Shown here in pieces: positions 12,356 to 42,982 of a stretch of 64,000 bases of DNA; positions within the stretch are counted from its first letter, which is position 1; every line of letters begins with the position of its first letter. A model generated the notes under the pieces. That model worked only from the letters and a program-made list of their open reading frames with translations. It was not told where the DNA came from and did not search any database. The DNA comes from Bugula neritina (Eukaryota > Bryozoa > Gymnolaemata > Cheilostomatida > Bugulidae), in NCBI GenBank assembly GCA_964035545.1, contig OZ037770.1:12470642-12534641 (forward strand), written 5' to 3'. The position numbers and the translations under genes are program-made.

Positions 12356-13390
12356 CACTCATAACTCACACTTGTGTAGTAGCTCGAAAAACTACAACAC
12401 TATAAATTGCAAGGCAAACACTTTATACTAATAGACTTTAACTAGTTGTATGCGTGTATTTAAATGCATGCTGTTTGTTGTTGAAGACCAAACCATAGTT
12501 TTTATTTTTCAAATCTTTATATAAAATAGATAATTTGTAATACTTGATAGAATATATTATATAATTATATATGTATATATGCTATTTTTACAAATTTTTA
12601 TTACTACTTCGTTTATATTAAAGCAAAGTAAACTATATAGAAGTTCAAATACAATAGCAATCATTTTCAAACTCTGAAGATGGATACAGCATATAGTAAA
12701 TATTAGTTAGGTAAGCTTGTCTGAATATAAATAAAGTATTATTTATATTGAATAAGAGATATGAGATGTAGTAAATTACTGCCATCATTGTATAAGTGGA
12801 AAAGCAGCTTCAAACATGCAAGTTAAAATAATACTATATATATTTGCTATCTTATTAAATAAATACAATTAATAAAATTAATTCTATAACCTTCCAACAA
12901 TAAGATGCTTTTTTATTTTATATAACAAATAACACAATTTGTCCATATTCATTAGAAAATTGACGAAACAGATATTTGAAACTGGAATGCACATTAATTG
13001 AATGTGAAACAATTTTTGCTCTTCATGACAAGCTCTATTAGGGATCATCATCAATGCCTCTCTTTAGTTTGACTGAAAGTAAGTGAGATTCTTATAGCGT
13101 AAAAAGAGTTTGCATCGGTGATACTTTCAAGGAAAATTTCTGTTTCCATTAAAGATTATATATCAAACTGAAACTAATAATAAAAACAGACACATGGACA
13201 AGAACGCCCATAGCTTTCAGCCAACCAGGAGCCTTATTACTAGAACCTGGGTCTATGGTAATTGGCACAGAAGATGAGATAAACTATCAATTGAAACATA
13301 CAAAGCTAGTTTATATACCATTATTAAAAATGATTAAACGTCAAACTTGTTATATATTAATCTATATTAGATTTTAGGAAAATTATTAGT
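12356..13390. other. Non-coding DNA, no gene seen
   Basis: AT-rich, with no supported exon or element. Confidence 0.5.
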
Positions 13391-14210
13391 TCTAAATGAG
13401 GATACAATATAGAACATGAAACCACATCAGAATAATATACTATCATTGTCATTAGATAAACTGTCAGATATTTGAATATCATAATCAGTTTTCTCCGTGT
13501 AACTCACAACTCCACAGGTAGAAATTATTGGCAATAATAAAATAATTACCAAATATTTTGGTATTTTAGAAAAAATGATGCAATACATTAAACTAAAACA
13601 AAATAGAACTCACACGAATAAAGTATAATTGAAAAATCACCTCAAAAATTGGCAACTAAAATATATGGCGAACATTAATATGGCAACTAAGTAAAATATT
13701 TCTAGTGATACTATATAAGAAATTGTTTATTAGTTACATGCACTATATATATATGTACTGTATATTAGTTACATGCACTATATATATGTACTGTATATTA
13801 GTGATATGTATTATGTATATGTACTGTATATTAGTGATATGTATTATATATATGTACTGCATAGCACAGGGCATATAAAATACATTGTTTGATTATAGAT
13901 TGGGTATTGAATCTGACATATTATAAATATATATTATTATATTATCAATAAAACAGCCAGACGACAAGTCAGAGCTGAATAAAGTTTACTAATTATCATC
14001 ATACTGCTTATAGAATATAGTTTATAATATCTTTAACTTGAAAGAAATTTTTTCAGTCTCTTTTTCAAAAATTTCTACCTGCAGAGTTTGTGTATATTAT
14101 GTGAACAACTCCAATGACGGGAATACATGTGACCAATCATACGCTGCCACACGCAGCACAGTCACCGGCAGCTAATCCCACAATACACACCCAGTGAGTT
14201 ACACGGAGAT

Positions 14211-33105
<18,895 letters not shown>

Positions 33106-33420
33106 CTAGATAAAATAAAATTGAGAATTGTAAGAAAAATTCAATGTATATTTCCAGTTTTAGAAATAGTCATAGCAGGGTAACATGTTTAATAAGGCTA
33201 AGTTATAGTTGACACTGGAAGATTATCCAGAAAATAACATCATATGTTTTATATAAATGGCAGTAGACTAGAGGGATTAATACAAAACTAGCAGTGAGGT
33301 CTTATAGTTTAAGGATACATAGTGCAAATATTTCTCAACACATTTTATATTCATAGATGTGAGAAAATTAGACCCCTTGTATTCATAAATTTTATAACAA
33401 ATTAATACTTATATATTTAA

Positions 33421-35954
33421 AATGATCATCATCATTAGCTGTCCTTCGTGTCCGAAGATGACTTCCGGTGAATCATGGTCCTCCATTTACATCTGTCTTT
33501 GATGAGAGATTGCCAGCTACCAATAGGGATCTTCAGGTCTTTTAGATTGCGTTTAACGGTATCTTTGAATCTCAGTCGCGGCCTGCCAACACCACGGGTG
33601 CCTTCTTTCAGTTGTGAATAGAGAATTTGTTTAGGTAATCTAGAGTTATCCATTCGATGCACATGACCAGCCCATCTCAGGTTTTTTTGAATGAGTAGTT
33701 CATACATGCTGGGTAGATTTGCCTGTGCTAGAGTCTCCTCATTCGAGATGAAATCCCACCACTTCACGTTCAAGATCTGGCGTAGATGTCTCATCATATA
33801 GGTGTTGAATTTGTGAGCGGCTATCCTGTATACAGGCCAGGCCTCCGCTCCATAGAGCAGAGAGGACAGGACAATGGCTCTGTACACTGTACACTTGGTC
33901 TTGAATGACAGATCCTTATTGTACCACACTTTGGTCTTTAGTCTGCCGAATGAGATTGAAGCATTGGACATCCTTGTATGAATCTCTTCATCCATCTTGT
34001 TGTTGCACATCACTGTAGACCCAAGATATTTAAACTTATTGACGCTGGCAAGGTCTTCATTATCTATGCAGATACTGTCACCACTGTCATGGGCTTCAGG
34101 TGCCGGTTGGTAGAGCGTTTTTGTTTTCTTGATATTGATCTTCAGACCAAAAGCTTTGGAAGCTCTGGCGAATTTGTCGACTAATTCCTGTGCATCGCCA
34201 TGGCTGTGTGCAACGAAGGCAGTGTCGTCAGCAAACATGAGTTCTCCAACCAATACTTTCTGTGTTCTTGTTGTTGACTTGTATTGGTTCACATTGAACA
34301 GATCAGCTCCAGGTCTACTTTGAATCCAGACGCCTTTATCACAGTTTTCAAATGCGTGCTGTAGAACAGCCGATAAGAAAATAGAGAATAGCGTTGGAGC
34401 TAACACACATCCTTGTTTCACACCATTGTTGACCTGGAACGACTCAGATAACTCCTCCTTCAGCTTGACTGAGGCCTTCATGCCAGTATGGAGAGCGCTG
34501 ATAAGATTGGTGAAGTGACTGGGAAAACCGAGTTTCTGTAAGATCTTCCACAGGGTCGCCCGATCAACAGTATCGAACGCTTTGGTGAAGTCAATGAAGA
34601 CCATGTACAGGGGCATATTTTGCTCGATGCATTTTTCCTGTATCTGCATCAGTGCAAATATCATGTCTGCTGTTCCCCTTCCACTACGGAATCCACACTG
34701 AGTTTCGGGTAGGAAGTTTTCTGCATATGATGTCAGTCTATTTAGAAGGACACGAGCAAAAACTTTACCGGGAATTGAGAGCAGGGAGATACCTCTGTAG
34801 TTACCGCACAGCTTCCGATCACCTTTTTTGAAGATGGTTATAAGTTGGGCATCTTTCCAATCTTGAGGGACTACAGCAGTTTTCCATGCCTCCTTTATTA
34901 TCTCATGGAGAGTACTTTTTAGTTTGGGCCCTCCCCTTTTGATAACCTCAGGGTGAATGCCATCAGAGCCAGGTGATTTCCCTTCACTTAGCATCGAAGT
35001 TGCCTTGATGATCTCTTCAATATCTGGGCAATCGTCCATCCAGTCCTGAATGGGAGCTTGTCTCAGGTTCTCAATGATGTTGTCATCAATATCTAGAGTC
35101 TCGTTTAGTAGCTTGCTGAAATGCTCTGTCCATCTCGCTAAAAGATCTTGTTTTTCTGTCAGGAGTGTTGAGCTGTCACTGGCCAGGAGCTGGTCAGGAT
35201 GACTCACTCTTGGACCCCAAACAGTTTTCGTGCTTTGGTAAAAGCCTTTCATGTCGTTAGTGTCAGCAAACCGTTGCAGTTCAGCAGCTTTTGCCAACCA
35301 CCAGTCGTTCTTGAGCTCCCTGCATCTTCCTGTGAGTTTTCTGCCAGCCATTCTAAGCTTTGACTTGTTCGAGCGAGTATTCCTGGTTAACATGTCTGCT
35401 CTGGCCTTGTTTCTCTTCTGGATGAGTTCTTGAAGCTCATTATTATTCTCGTCAAACCAGTCCTCATGCTTCCTGCTGACAGTGCCGAGGTGCACTTTTG
35501 ACTCTGCATAAACGATCTCTTTGAATGCTCTCCACTTACTCTCCACGCCCTCTGGAGCAGAGTTCAGTTTCCCAGCAAGGGACTTTTCCAGTTCTTGTCT
35601 TACTTCCTCATTCTTAAGTCGAGAAACGTCCAGCTTCTGGCAAGGTGTTCTCCCTTTCTTCATTTTTCTCCTCACTCTGAGCTTAGCTTTTGACCTGATC
35701 ATGATGTGGTCAGTACTGCAATTCGCCCCTCTCATCGCCCTTGTGTCCAGAATGTCTGGTAGATCACGTTGTCGTGTGATAACAAAGTCGATGAGATGCC
35801 AGTTCTTGCTTCTCGGGTGCATCCAAGAAAACTTGTGAGCTGGTTTATGCTTGAAAAAGGTGTTGGTAATGCACAGTTGATGTTCACTACAGACTGAGAT
35901 CAGAAGTTCACCATTGATGATAAACACTACAAATACTATTATAATCAGTGCCAT
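33421..35954 (-). mobile_element. 5'-truncated LINE with intact reverse transcriptase frame
   Basis: A single uninterrupted minus-strand frame of about 839 codons (33435-35954). It begins in the C-terminal part of an apurinic-type endonuclease (WHLIDFVITR, STDHIMIRSK), continues through reverse transcriptase (QCGFRSGRGTADMIF, VFIDFTKAFDTVDR, catalytic FADD in ELMFADDTAFVAHS) and ends with the RWAGHVHRM...GRPRLRFKD tail typical of one broad LINE group. The first 20 or so codons are probably flanking DNA. The element ends in a short ATGATGATGATC tail, as in RTE- and CR1-like LINEs; the clade is not certain. The lack of stops suggests a fairly recent insertion. It lies just upstream of the first recognised exon of the membrane IAP gene, possibly inside its next intron. 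Confidence 0.85.
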
Positions 35955-38825
35955 TACTATATCAATGAATATAGAGCCACTATTATAACTAGCATTGGTG
36001 TAATAACATTAAAGTGCAAATCATTAGTATCATTATGCTCAATAAGAAAATATTGCTCTTGACCTGCAACAAGCTGATGCTAATTGTCAAAGCTTGGTCA
36101 GAGCCAATTAAAATTAATTCAACAGCCAGTAGTTGAAATGCTTATAATTATAAAAGGTTGTCACAAATTTATTAACAATTACCATAAAATTACAAGTCTT
36201 CAACTTGTATTTTAAGAGCTATTCTGAATACCTATTTTCAAATAATTGCTTCATCAAAATAGCCATCAACCAAAGGGCACTTAATTACAACAGATAATTA
36301 GGAAGTGTTCAAGATCTGATCATTTTTTACAGAATTGATCCTGAAAATATTTGAACCTCAAGGAATTCCACTTCCTTAGTTAATTTTCTTTATGGATTGA
36401 ATAGATTCAAATGAGAATAACTGTTTGACTTGATGTGTGAGGTGTTTGTAGAAAGGTGTCAAGTTACACATTTTTAGTGACTTGCATACTTTTCTATTAG
36501 GTGTTCTGTTTTTGGCACTCAGTTTCACTCGTTCTTCTCTTTGCGTGGTATTTTTAAGAAAGATATTCATCATTTGCTTATATTTTTTTTAAGTTTTTTT
36601 CAGTTGTTCTCTAAATTCATGGGTTCACTTGGTTAAACTGGCAAGCAGTTGCCTAACGATAACGATGAAATATCTCTATAAGTCAATGTTAATTTGGCAG
36701 GTTGGTAGATATCAGGTTAAGCAGGCTTCCAGATTGGACACTTTTACTAGATGCCGTAGACCTTTTTATTAAGCATGTCATGACTAGAAGAGATTGTCTT
36801 GGCATTCTATTTCCTGGAGGTTCACATCCATTATTAAAATAATCTGTGATCTGGGTGCTTTTCAGAAGCCTTTCAGAAGCAACTCTTACTTTATTTATGC
36901 ATTGGAACTAAGAATGGAACCTATAGTTGTAGTATGTTATGACCTTTGGGTATATATTTCAATGGTGATGATTTTATTAGTGGACAGGTGCACTTTATTG
37001 GGGAAGAATAACTATCCAGGGCAACAAGTATTTCATTACCTTTGTTATTCCAATTTTTATAAACAGTTGTTTTTGGTCAGTTATTATACTTTTGCCTTGC
37101 ATTGTACAACCAAAATGAGTCTCAGTTACTGTTAGACATATGATGCTGAAGCCAACAGATAATCTATTTATAATAGTCTGCTGTTTCTTCTTTGCCCAAT
37201 CATACGTTCATGTTGGCTATGAGCATTGTTAAACATGATTTCTTTACTTTTCTTGGCTGGTCTCATCACTTTCTATAGTCCATTGCTGCTTTTGTTCGGT
37301 GCATAGATCTTTGATACGATGCTTCAGCTTTAGTAAAGCAGCCATCATCTTCCATCCATATCACTGGAGCTAGTCTTTTTTATTAATCTTAGGGCCCATA
37401 GTCATCATCATGAAATGACTAGTACTATTAAAGCTGAAATTTTAGTAAATTTATGTTTAACAGTTAAACTGTAAAAAGTAAATAAAAATGACACATAAAA
37501 CTGAATGCCGTGTTCAGTGTTTTTATATCAAACTCAAAGTGATTAGTTATTCTTTCGTAGCCTTTCACTGCTTATCTTTTATATTTTTTTGTTACTGAAT
37601 AAAAATAAAAATTCCCTGTTTTATAATATTTTCTCTATAAAAGAACTATTGCTAAGACGTTTTAGCTGGACTAATTATAACATAAAATAGAAGCTGGTAG
37701 CGTCTACTTTAGGTGAAATGATTCAGTTGCATCAATTTCAATTTAATCGCATTTCAACTTTTTTCCAAACAACTGCTACTAATTTTGCACATAGACTCAG
37801 TTGTTTACATGCATCTTTGTAGTCAGGATCAGAAAGATCATACTGGTACAGTGCAGCTGTTCAAGCTCCAAAAATTTCTATAAAAAGTGTACTTCTGGCA
37901 TGAAATAATTTTAAAATGTTGCCGACTAGCAAAATAATATGCTTCCTACAAATTTGTTTATTTAAATTAATTATTATTTATTATTATTAATATTAATAAA
38001 ATATCGATGATTTAATTTAGTTACAAGCAATGCCGCTTGAGCAACTTGTTTGACCTGCGAATTATGCCCGCGCCTTTTGCTTTTTGAAATAAGCCAATGG
38101 AGTGTAATCAGATAAAATTCGTCAGCTGGAACTTAGCTGGGTGATGTTCTAACGAACTTTTGGAAAGTCGACAGTCGTAATCCAAAACGAACAAACTCAT
38201 CTACTGTGAGACCAATCAAAGGATGCTAGTTTGGCGCAATTCATGTCATGGTTCGATCACGTGATCCAAAACGAATAAAAACTGCATTGGCCGTGCCATT
38301 ATGGCCCGCTATTTGTCCAATTCGTTGACCATCTGAACAAGCTATTAGTAACTTGCACATTTCATTTCGCCTCACGCAATTTATTATTGCGATATGTAGA
38401 TGGTACAGGCACTGATCTTTTTGTTTAAATATTATCACTAAATATAAGTTGATGGCAGCACATATTTTTTTGGTTTCATAAACATGCTGGGAGAGAAAGC
38501 TGGGATGTTATAAATAAATAAACTAGTATCATTCAAGTGGTTATCCAGTGGGTTCATTTATTATTCATTTTGCGTACGGAATAGAGAGCAGTTTGTGAAA
38601 GAAACGACAGTGATCCATCTAATTATATTGTATTATATTTTGGGGTAACTTTTTGGAACTTGTCTGCTTTTATAACATTTTACCTGTCCAAATTTTTCTT
38701 TGTTTTGTAAACTGATCTTTGGCCGAAGGTTGGTGGATACTGAAATTCGATTGGTGGAATATTTTAGGAGTCGGGAATGTCCGAATTCCGGGGCTCCCAA
38801 AGCTCGGCGTGCTCAATTTCTAGAG

Positions 38826-38833
38826 TATATAAA
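38826..38833 (+). promoter_or_regulatory. TATA-box-like motif in a GC-richer segment
   Basis: TATATAAA is followed about 25 bp later by TGTAGTTCAGTC and, further on, by AATAAATAC (about 38893). The arrangement resembles an LTR or a small promoter region, but no coding sequence follows, so the role is open. Confidence 0.25.
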
Positions 38834-39879
38834 GAGGCGAGTTTGCCAGTGTAGTTCAGTCTACCACTGGAGCTCGCCGAGGACAGTCCTAGAATAAATA
38901 CTTGCCATTATATACTCTACACAAATAAATGATTCTACACTTGGAGAACTTTTTCTGCTTTTTCTCTCACGCACATGAAGTTATCTTCTCTGATTAATTA
39001 TTCCATTCCATAAAACTGTCACAATATACTACTAGTACTATGAGTAAGTTGTTACTGTTGTCTAATCAGTAATCTGTAAAGCTAAGACTAAGAGTAAGTG
39101 TATTCAGCATCAGTATGAGTTACTCTGATGAGTATCACCATCAGAATTACTTAGTCTTATGAGTTATGACTATCACTATAACACTAACACAAACAGTACA
39201 ACTATAAGTCTTTAAATAAGTTACTGTTACTGTTAGAGTATGAGCATCAGCATCAGTATGAGTGTCACTATCAGTTTTCACTAATCAACAATCACTGAGA
39301 ATCAGAATGTATTACTATTAGTATTACTATTAGTATTAGCCAACCTAAAATTCGATTGCCACTCAACGCTATTTTTACCTGGCAACAGCAACAACAGTTT
39401 CAATTTTAGTATTAAAGTGAATGTTCAGGCTCAACTTTATGCCTGTTATACGGATATCTTTAGAAGCAGCGTGACTTTGGGAGTGACAGAGTCTCCGTAT
39501 ACAAGCTGTCGTTCGATACTCGAACGAGTTACCCTAAACTAATGCAATGGTGCTGCATAAACCGATTGTATGCGGAATTGTGCGAGACTATACGGTAGAA
39601 TGCAGTTTAGTATTCCAACACGCAAAAGATGGGTAATCCAAGATTTTAGCTTTTGCGGGTTTCAATTTTCGCAGTCCACTGTCGCCATGATGATGATAAC
39701 TACATAAGTAAAACTAATTAATTGCCATAAGTTTAAGTAATTGTCATTGCTCATTATCGACGCCATTAAGATTTTTATAAATGACGATCTCCCAATGTCT
39801 AAGCCCTAGCCTCTAACTCTTAGTCTTACTGGCTAATGACTGTAATGAGTGATGACTGATTATCTAACTATAAATATAG

Positions 39880-40085
39880 ATATAACTGAGTATAACACTA
39901 TAACTATAAGTAATACTATAAGTATAAGTATTAGTACAACTATAACATTAAGTTTAACTATAATAATGATAATAATTACATTAAGTATAAGTAAAGTTTA
40001 AGTATAACTATTACTATTAGCATTACATAATTTACTATTACTATTAGTATTACTATTACTATTAGTATTAGACTTAGTATTGGTA
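39880..40085. repeat. Degenerate ACTAT/ATTAGT simple-repeat tract
   Basis: Loose runs of ATAACTATAAGT and ATTACTATTAGT. Similar low-complexity tracts lie at 39040-39340, 60690-60960 and 61610-61990. Confidence 0.7.
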
Positions 40086-40202
40086 GTCTTAGTGTCGAAC
40101 AAAAATAATATAAATTTAACTTCACTTTGATTTTTATTAAAATAAATTTCTATATATTAAATTATTTATTAAAATATATAAAATAAATTTTCACTTAATA
40201 AT

Positions 40203-40204
<2 letters not shown>

Positions 40205-40268
<64 letters not shown>
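40205..40268. repeat. (AT)n microsatellite split by the LTR element, left part
   Basis: About 32 AT dinucleotides ending directly at the TG of the 5' LTR. The array continues at 44632 on the far side, so the retrotransposon inserted into one (AT)n tract; the four bases ATAT on each side fit a target duplication. Confidence 0.9.
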
Positions 40269-40271
<3 letters not shown>

Positions 40272-40611
40272 AATGGGATTACGTAGCATAATAATGCATT
40301 TGTCTCCTCCTGTATTGGAATATTTATAACTATGTTCTACCAACCAATCAGAAGGACCGGAAGGCAAGGTTCCGGTCAAGTGACTGTTCGCGGGTTAGTT
40401 AGCAGAAACCATGTTGTTGAGAGCAGGGGCTCGTAGTAGCTAGACGTGTTTATAATTAATTGATGTATTGTGGTTTTGACATACTGTTATAATTATGTTT
40501 ATCGAATTAAATAAAGGTTATCGTACGCAAGCTCTGTTAGTAGTTGCTAGTTAAATTGAAACTAAATACGCAGGCAATCCACGCTTGATAATTGTGCTAA
40601 AACTCACAACA
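40269..40611 (+). repeat. 5' LTR, 343 bp
   Basis: TG...CA ends. It contains CCAATCAG near 40346, AATAAAGG near 40510 (poly-A signal) and CGTAGTAGCTAGACG. The same length repeats at 44289-44631 with four substitutions (for example TAATGGG against TAACGGG at the start). Confidence 0.95.
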
Positions 40612-40612
40612 G

Positions 40613-40628
40613 TGGTGGCAGCGGTGGG
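40613..40628 (+). promoter_or_regulatory. Putative primer-binding site
   Basis: TGGTGGCAGCGGTGGG starts two bases after the 5' LTR, the expected place for a tRNA primer site. The tRNA was not identified. Confidence 0.6.
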
Positions 40629-40646
40629 ATTTTCGCGTATTTCAAG

Positions 40647-41111
40647 ATGACAGAAAGAGGCACAGAGATACCCTTTCGGAGAAGTGAAGAGGAGGAAGAT
40701 GAAATTGTTACACCTGTAAACCCCGCACGTTGGGATATGGTGAGAGTTGTTATAGGATTCGAGGAGACTATATATCAGCTGAAGATACCCACCTTTACAG
40801 GTAAAGAATCAGTAGAACAATTCATTCAAGCTTTTCAAAAGCTGCGGAATTTTGCATGGTGGCCACCAAGAATGGCGTTGCTCAAGCTTAGGACAGCGTT
40901 GGCGGACAAGGCCAAGCCATGCGGCGAGGGAACTGACGTGGCCGGTATCTTCGCTTCCCTGCGGGTCCGTTTTAGCATCTCCACCGTGGACACGAAGCCC
41001 TCCACAGCCCCCGCACCCTGCGGGCCGACGAAGAAGCATTGTCTCCGACTTCAACCAGGGTTAAACTACGACGGCCCGCGGATGCTCCCACATCCGGCGG
41101 GCCGCCGTTAA
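40647..41111 (+). CDS. Gag-like fragment of the LTR element
   Basis: Starts MTERGTEIPFRRSEEEEDE 36 bases after the 5' LTR. It contains IPTFTGKESVEQFIQAFQKL and WPPRMALLKLRTALADKA, the pattern of the N-terminal half of Ty3-like capsid. The frame then becomes proline-rich and stops early; a complete capsid C-terminal part and a CCHC zinc knuckle are not seen in frame. A deletion or frameshift is likely near 41000. Confidence 0.65.
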   Translation: MTERGTEIPFRRSEEEEDEIVTPVNPARWDMVRVVIGFEETIYQLKIPTFTGKESVEQFIQAFQKLRNFAWWPPRMALLKLRTALADKAKPCGEGTDVAGIFASLRVRFSISTVDTKPSTAPAPCGPTKKHCLRLQPGLNYDGPRMLPHPAGRR

Positions 41112-41842
41112 AACCCCAAGGGAGGACACAGTGGCGTCCGCCACGCCGGACACCCGTCCGGGACCTCGCGGAACGGCCACCAGGACGGCAAGCAGGCTGT
41201 ACAAGCCGCTCGCCGCCGGTGTTCTCAATGCCACCCCGCAACAGGTTTGACAAACGACGGACCGCAGAGTCTGCGAGGAAAGGTGCCCAAACGCAGCAAG
41301 GCGCGGCACCACCCCCTCGACAGCTGGTCCCGAGTCGTCGTCAAAAACCTAACCCCTCCGCCAAGGCGAGGGAGATGAGGTCACCCAAGATACCACTACA
41401 TCTCTACCAGAGCAGCCTGTTCCTGCCAGGACAGATAGCCGGCAAACCTGCCAGGTATCTGCTGGACACGGGCTGCACCACCAACCTCCTGGGTCGTCGA
41501 TTCTTCGACACACTCAGCGCTCAGATCAGAAGCAGGTTGGAACCGTATGAAGGCGATCATGGCAACCTGGCAGACGGGTCGTGCATCCCCTTCTACGGTA
41601 TCATTGAACTCCCCGGGAGCGTCTGTAACCAGACCATCCAGGAAAGGTTCATTGTAGGACAACTCCAGGAGGACGCCATTCTTGGGATGCGATTCTTACA
41701 ACGACAGCGCCCAGAGACGGCCACGTCACTACACAAAACCGAGACTACACCTCACCTAGGGGATCCTGACATGCCCCCAGAAGTGGCACAGGACCCCCCC
41801 CCCCCGCCGAACCTGTCTCAACCGATGGCGTCTAGGAGCTAG
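41039..41842 (+). CDS. Aspartic protease region of the LTR element
   Basis: This frame overlaps the gag-like frame and is shifted relative to it. A proline/arginine-rich first part is followed by the protease: SSLFLPGQIAGKPARYLLDTGCTTN, in which the catalytic motif is DTGC where DTGA or DTGS is usual, then the ILGMRFLQ motif near the end. A TAG stop follows shortly after. The protein would normally continue into reverse transcriptase, which is missing here. Confidence 0.75.
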   Translation: MSPTSTRVKLRRPADAPTSGGPPLKPQGRTQWRPPRRTPVRDLAERPPGRQAGCTSRSPPVFSMPPRNRFDKRRTAESARKGAQTQQGAAPPPRQLVPSRRQKPNPSAKAREMRSPKIPLHLYQSSLFLPGQIAGKPARYLLDTGCTTNLLGRRFFDTLSAQIRSRLEPYEGDHGNLADGSCIPFYGIIELPGSVCNQTIQERFIVGQLQEDAILGMRFLQRQRPETATSLHKTETTPHLGDPDMPPEVAQDPPPPPNLSQPMASRS

Positions 41843-41868
41843 GACACCTCCAGGAAATTATTCCGGGG

Positions 41869-42564
41869 GTGGTAGCCGACGTTTATCGAATGAAACGGGA
41901 AGGGCGACGACCCAGTGACAGACAACGGGAGCAGGGCTGCCCTGAGTGGCAGCTGTACTGCCGACGTTGGAACGCACTGCGGATCGGGCCGGAAGGTCTA
42001 CTGACCATATCTTTGACCGATAACCACCACCAGCCAGACCAGGAGAGGACCCTCTGTCCTGCCGCCATCCGCCAAGAGTTGATAGAAGAGGTACACCAAC
42101 AGGCTCATGGGGGAGCCCAACAGGTGTTCACCGAACTACAACTCTGGTGGTATTGGCCTCACATGGAGCGTGATGTACGACACAGCGTTGGGCAGTGCGG
42201 CGTCTGCCGGGTCAGTAAGCACGGCCCCCCTACTGGGGAGGTAGGGCGGCGAAGGCAAAGTGCAGAAAGACCCGGGCAGACGGAGACTGCTAACCTGGTC
42301 GACAAACCGCCTAGGATGCAACCCAAAGCAGTGGCGAGGCAGGAAAAGCCACCCCCGTCCAGGGAAGTGCGCTCACCGCCGTTAGCGTGCAAGCCGCCAC
42401 TGCCACTTCCTAGGTCAGGAACCGACTTGGAAGTGCAAAAACCCCCCAAGGAGGGGCTCTGTGCGGAGGTACTGGGAAAGCTCCATCTGTTACAAATTGA
42501 CTGGAAGCACCACCCAAGAGACGTGACCGTCCACGGGTGCGTAAACCACCATGGCTGGAGATAA
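41869..42564 (+). CDS. Integrase N-terminal (HHCC) fragment of the LTR element
   Basis: The frame opens with VADVYRMKREGRRP and contains the integrase zinc-binding pattern VHQQAHGGAQQ...WYWPHMERDV...QCGVCRVSK (H, H, C, C). After that it becomes a proline/arginine-rich tail like the C-terminal end of some Ty3-like Pol proteins. The catalytic D,D-35-E core expected after the zinc domain is absent, so two separate parts of pol (RT/RNase H and integrase core) have been lost. Confidence 0.75.
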   Translation: MVADVYRMKREGRRPSDRQREQGCPEWQLYCRRWNALRIGPEGLLTISLTDNHHQPDQERTLCPAAIRQELIEEVHQQAHGGAQQVFTELQLWWYWPHMERDVRHSVGQCGVCRVSKHGPPTGEVGRRRQSAERPGQTETANLVDKPPRMQPKAVARQEKPPPSREVRSPPLACKPPLPLPRSGTDLEVQKPPKEGLCAEVLGKLHLLQIDWKHHPRDVTVHGCVNHHGWR

Positions 42565-42680
42565 CACTTCCCCAGGCTCCGAACGGAGATGCTAGGAAAG
42601 CTCCATTTGTCACAAACTGGCTGGAAGCACCACCCAAGAGACGTGACCGTCCACGGGTGCGTAAACCGCCTTGGTTAGTG
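42472..42680 (+). repeat. 120-bp tandem duplication within pol tail
   Basis: CTGGGAAAGCTCCATCTGTTAC... at 42472 is repeated at 42592 as CTAGGAAAGCTCCATTTGTCAC..., with about 89 bp matching closely. The period of 120 bp keeps the reading frame. Both units encode a RPRVRKPPW-type tail. Confidence 0.85.
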
Positions 42681-42982
42681 ACGACACCTTGGAAACGGTG
42701 TCCTAAGCCAGGCTCCGCGTATCGCAAGGACTTACCACGTTCCGTTCAGGGCGCGGTCAAACGTCCTACGAAACGCCGCAAGGGGAAGAGAGCAGAGCGT
42801 GGGAGTTGTGAGCACCACGAAAATATCAACATTTGCCTCGGCGGAAATTCAAATGAGATTCATACGCTGGAGGTAATAAGTCATAGTCACGTTTCACAAC
42901 CACGCTGCTCGCTCTTTCATCACGTTAATACAGCTTTGAGTAGACGTACGTAGAATTCATAAACATACCACTCTCATTCACA

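Larger units (their letters stand above)
35955..40204. other. Non-coding DNA, possible old transposon debris
   Basis: No exon could be placed, including the missing first exon of the membrane IAP gene. A 65-codon minus-strand frame at 36376-36573 and scattered frames near 36.8-37.4 kb look like decayed transposon sequence but match nothing I can name. ATG- and ACT-rich simple repeats begin after 39 kb. Confidence 0.45.

Noticed and set aside
38241-38438. First exon of the membrane IAP gene
   Set aside because: An ATG frame exists on the minus strand, but the only in-phase donor (GTCAAC) is poor.
39040-40085. CRISPR-like short repeats
   Set aside because: Simple-sequence tracts in an animal genome; no regular repeat-spacer structure.
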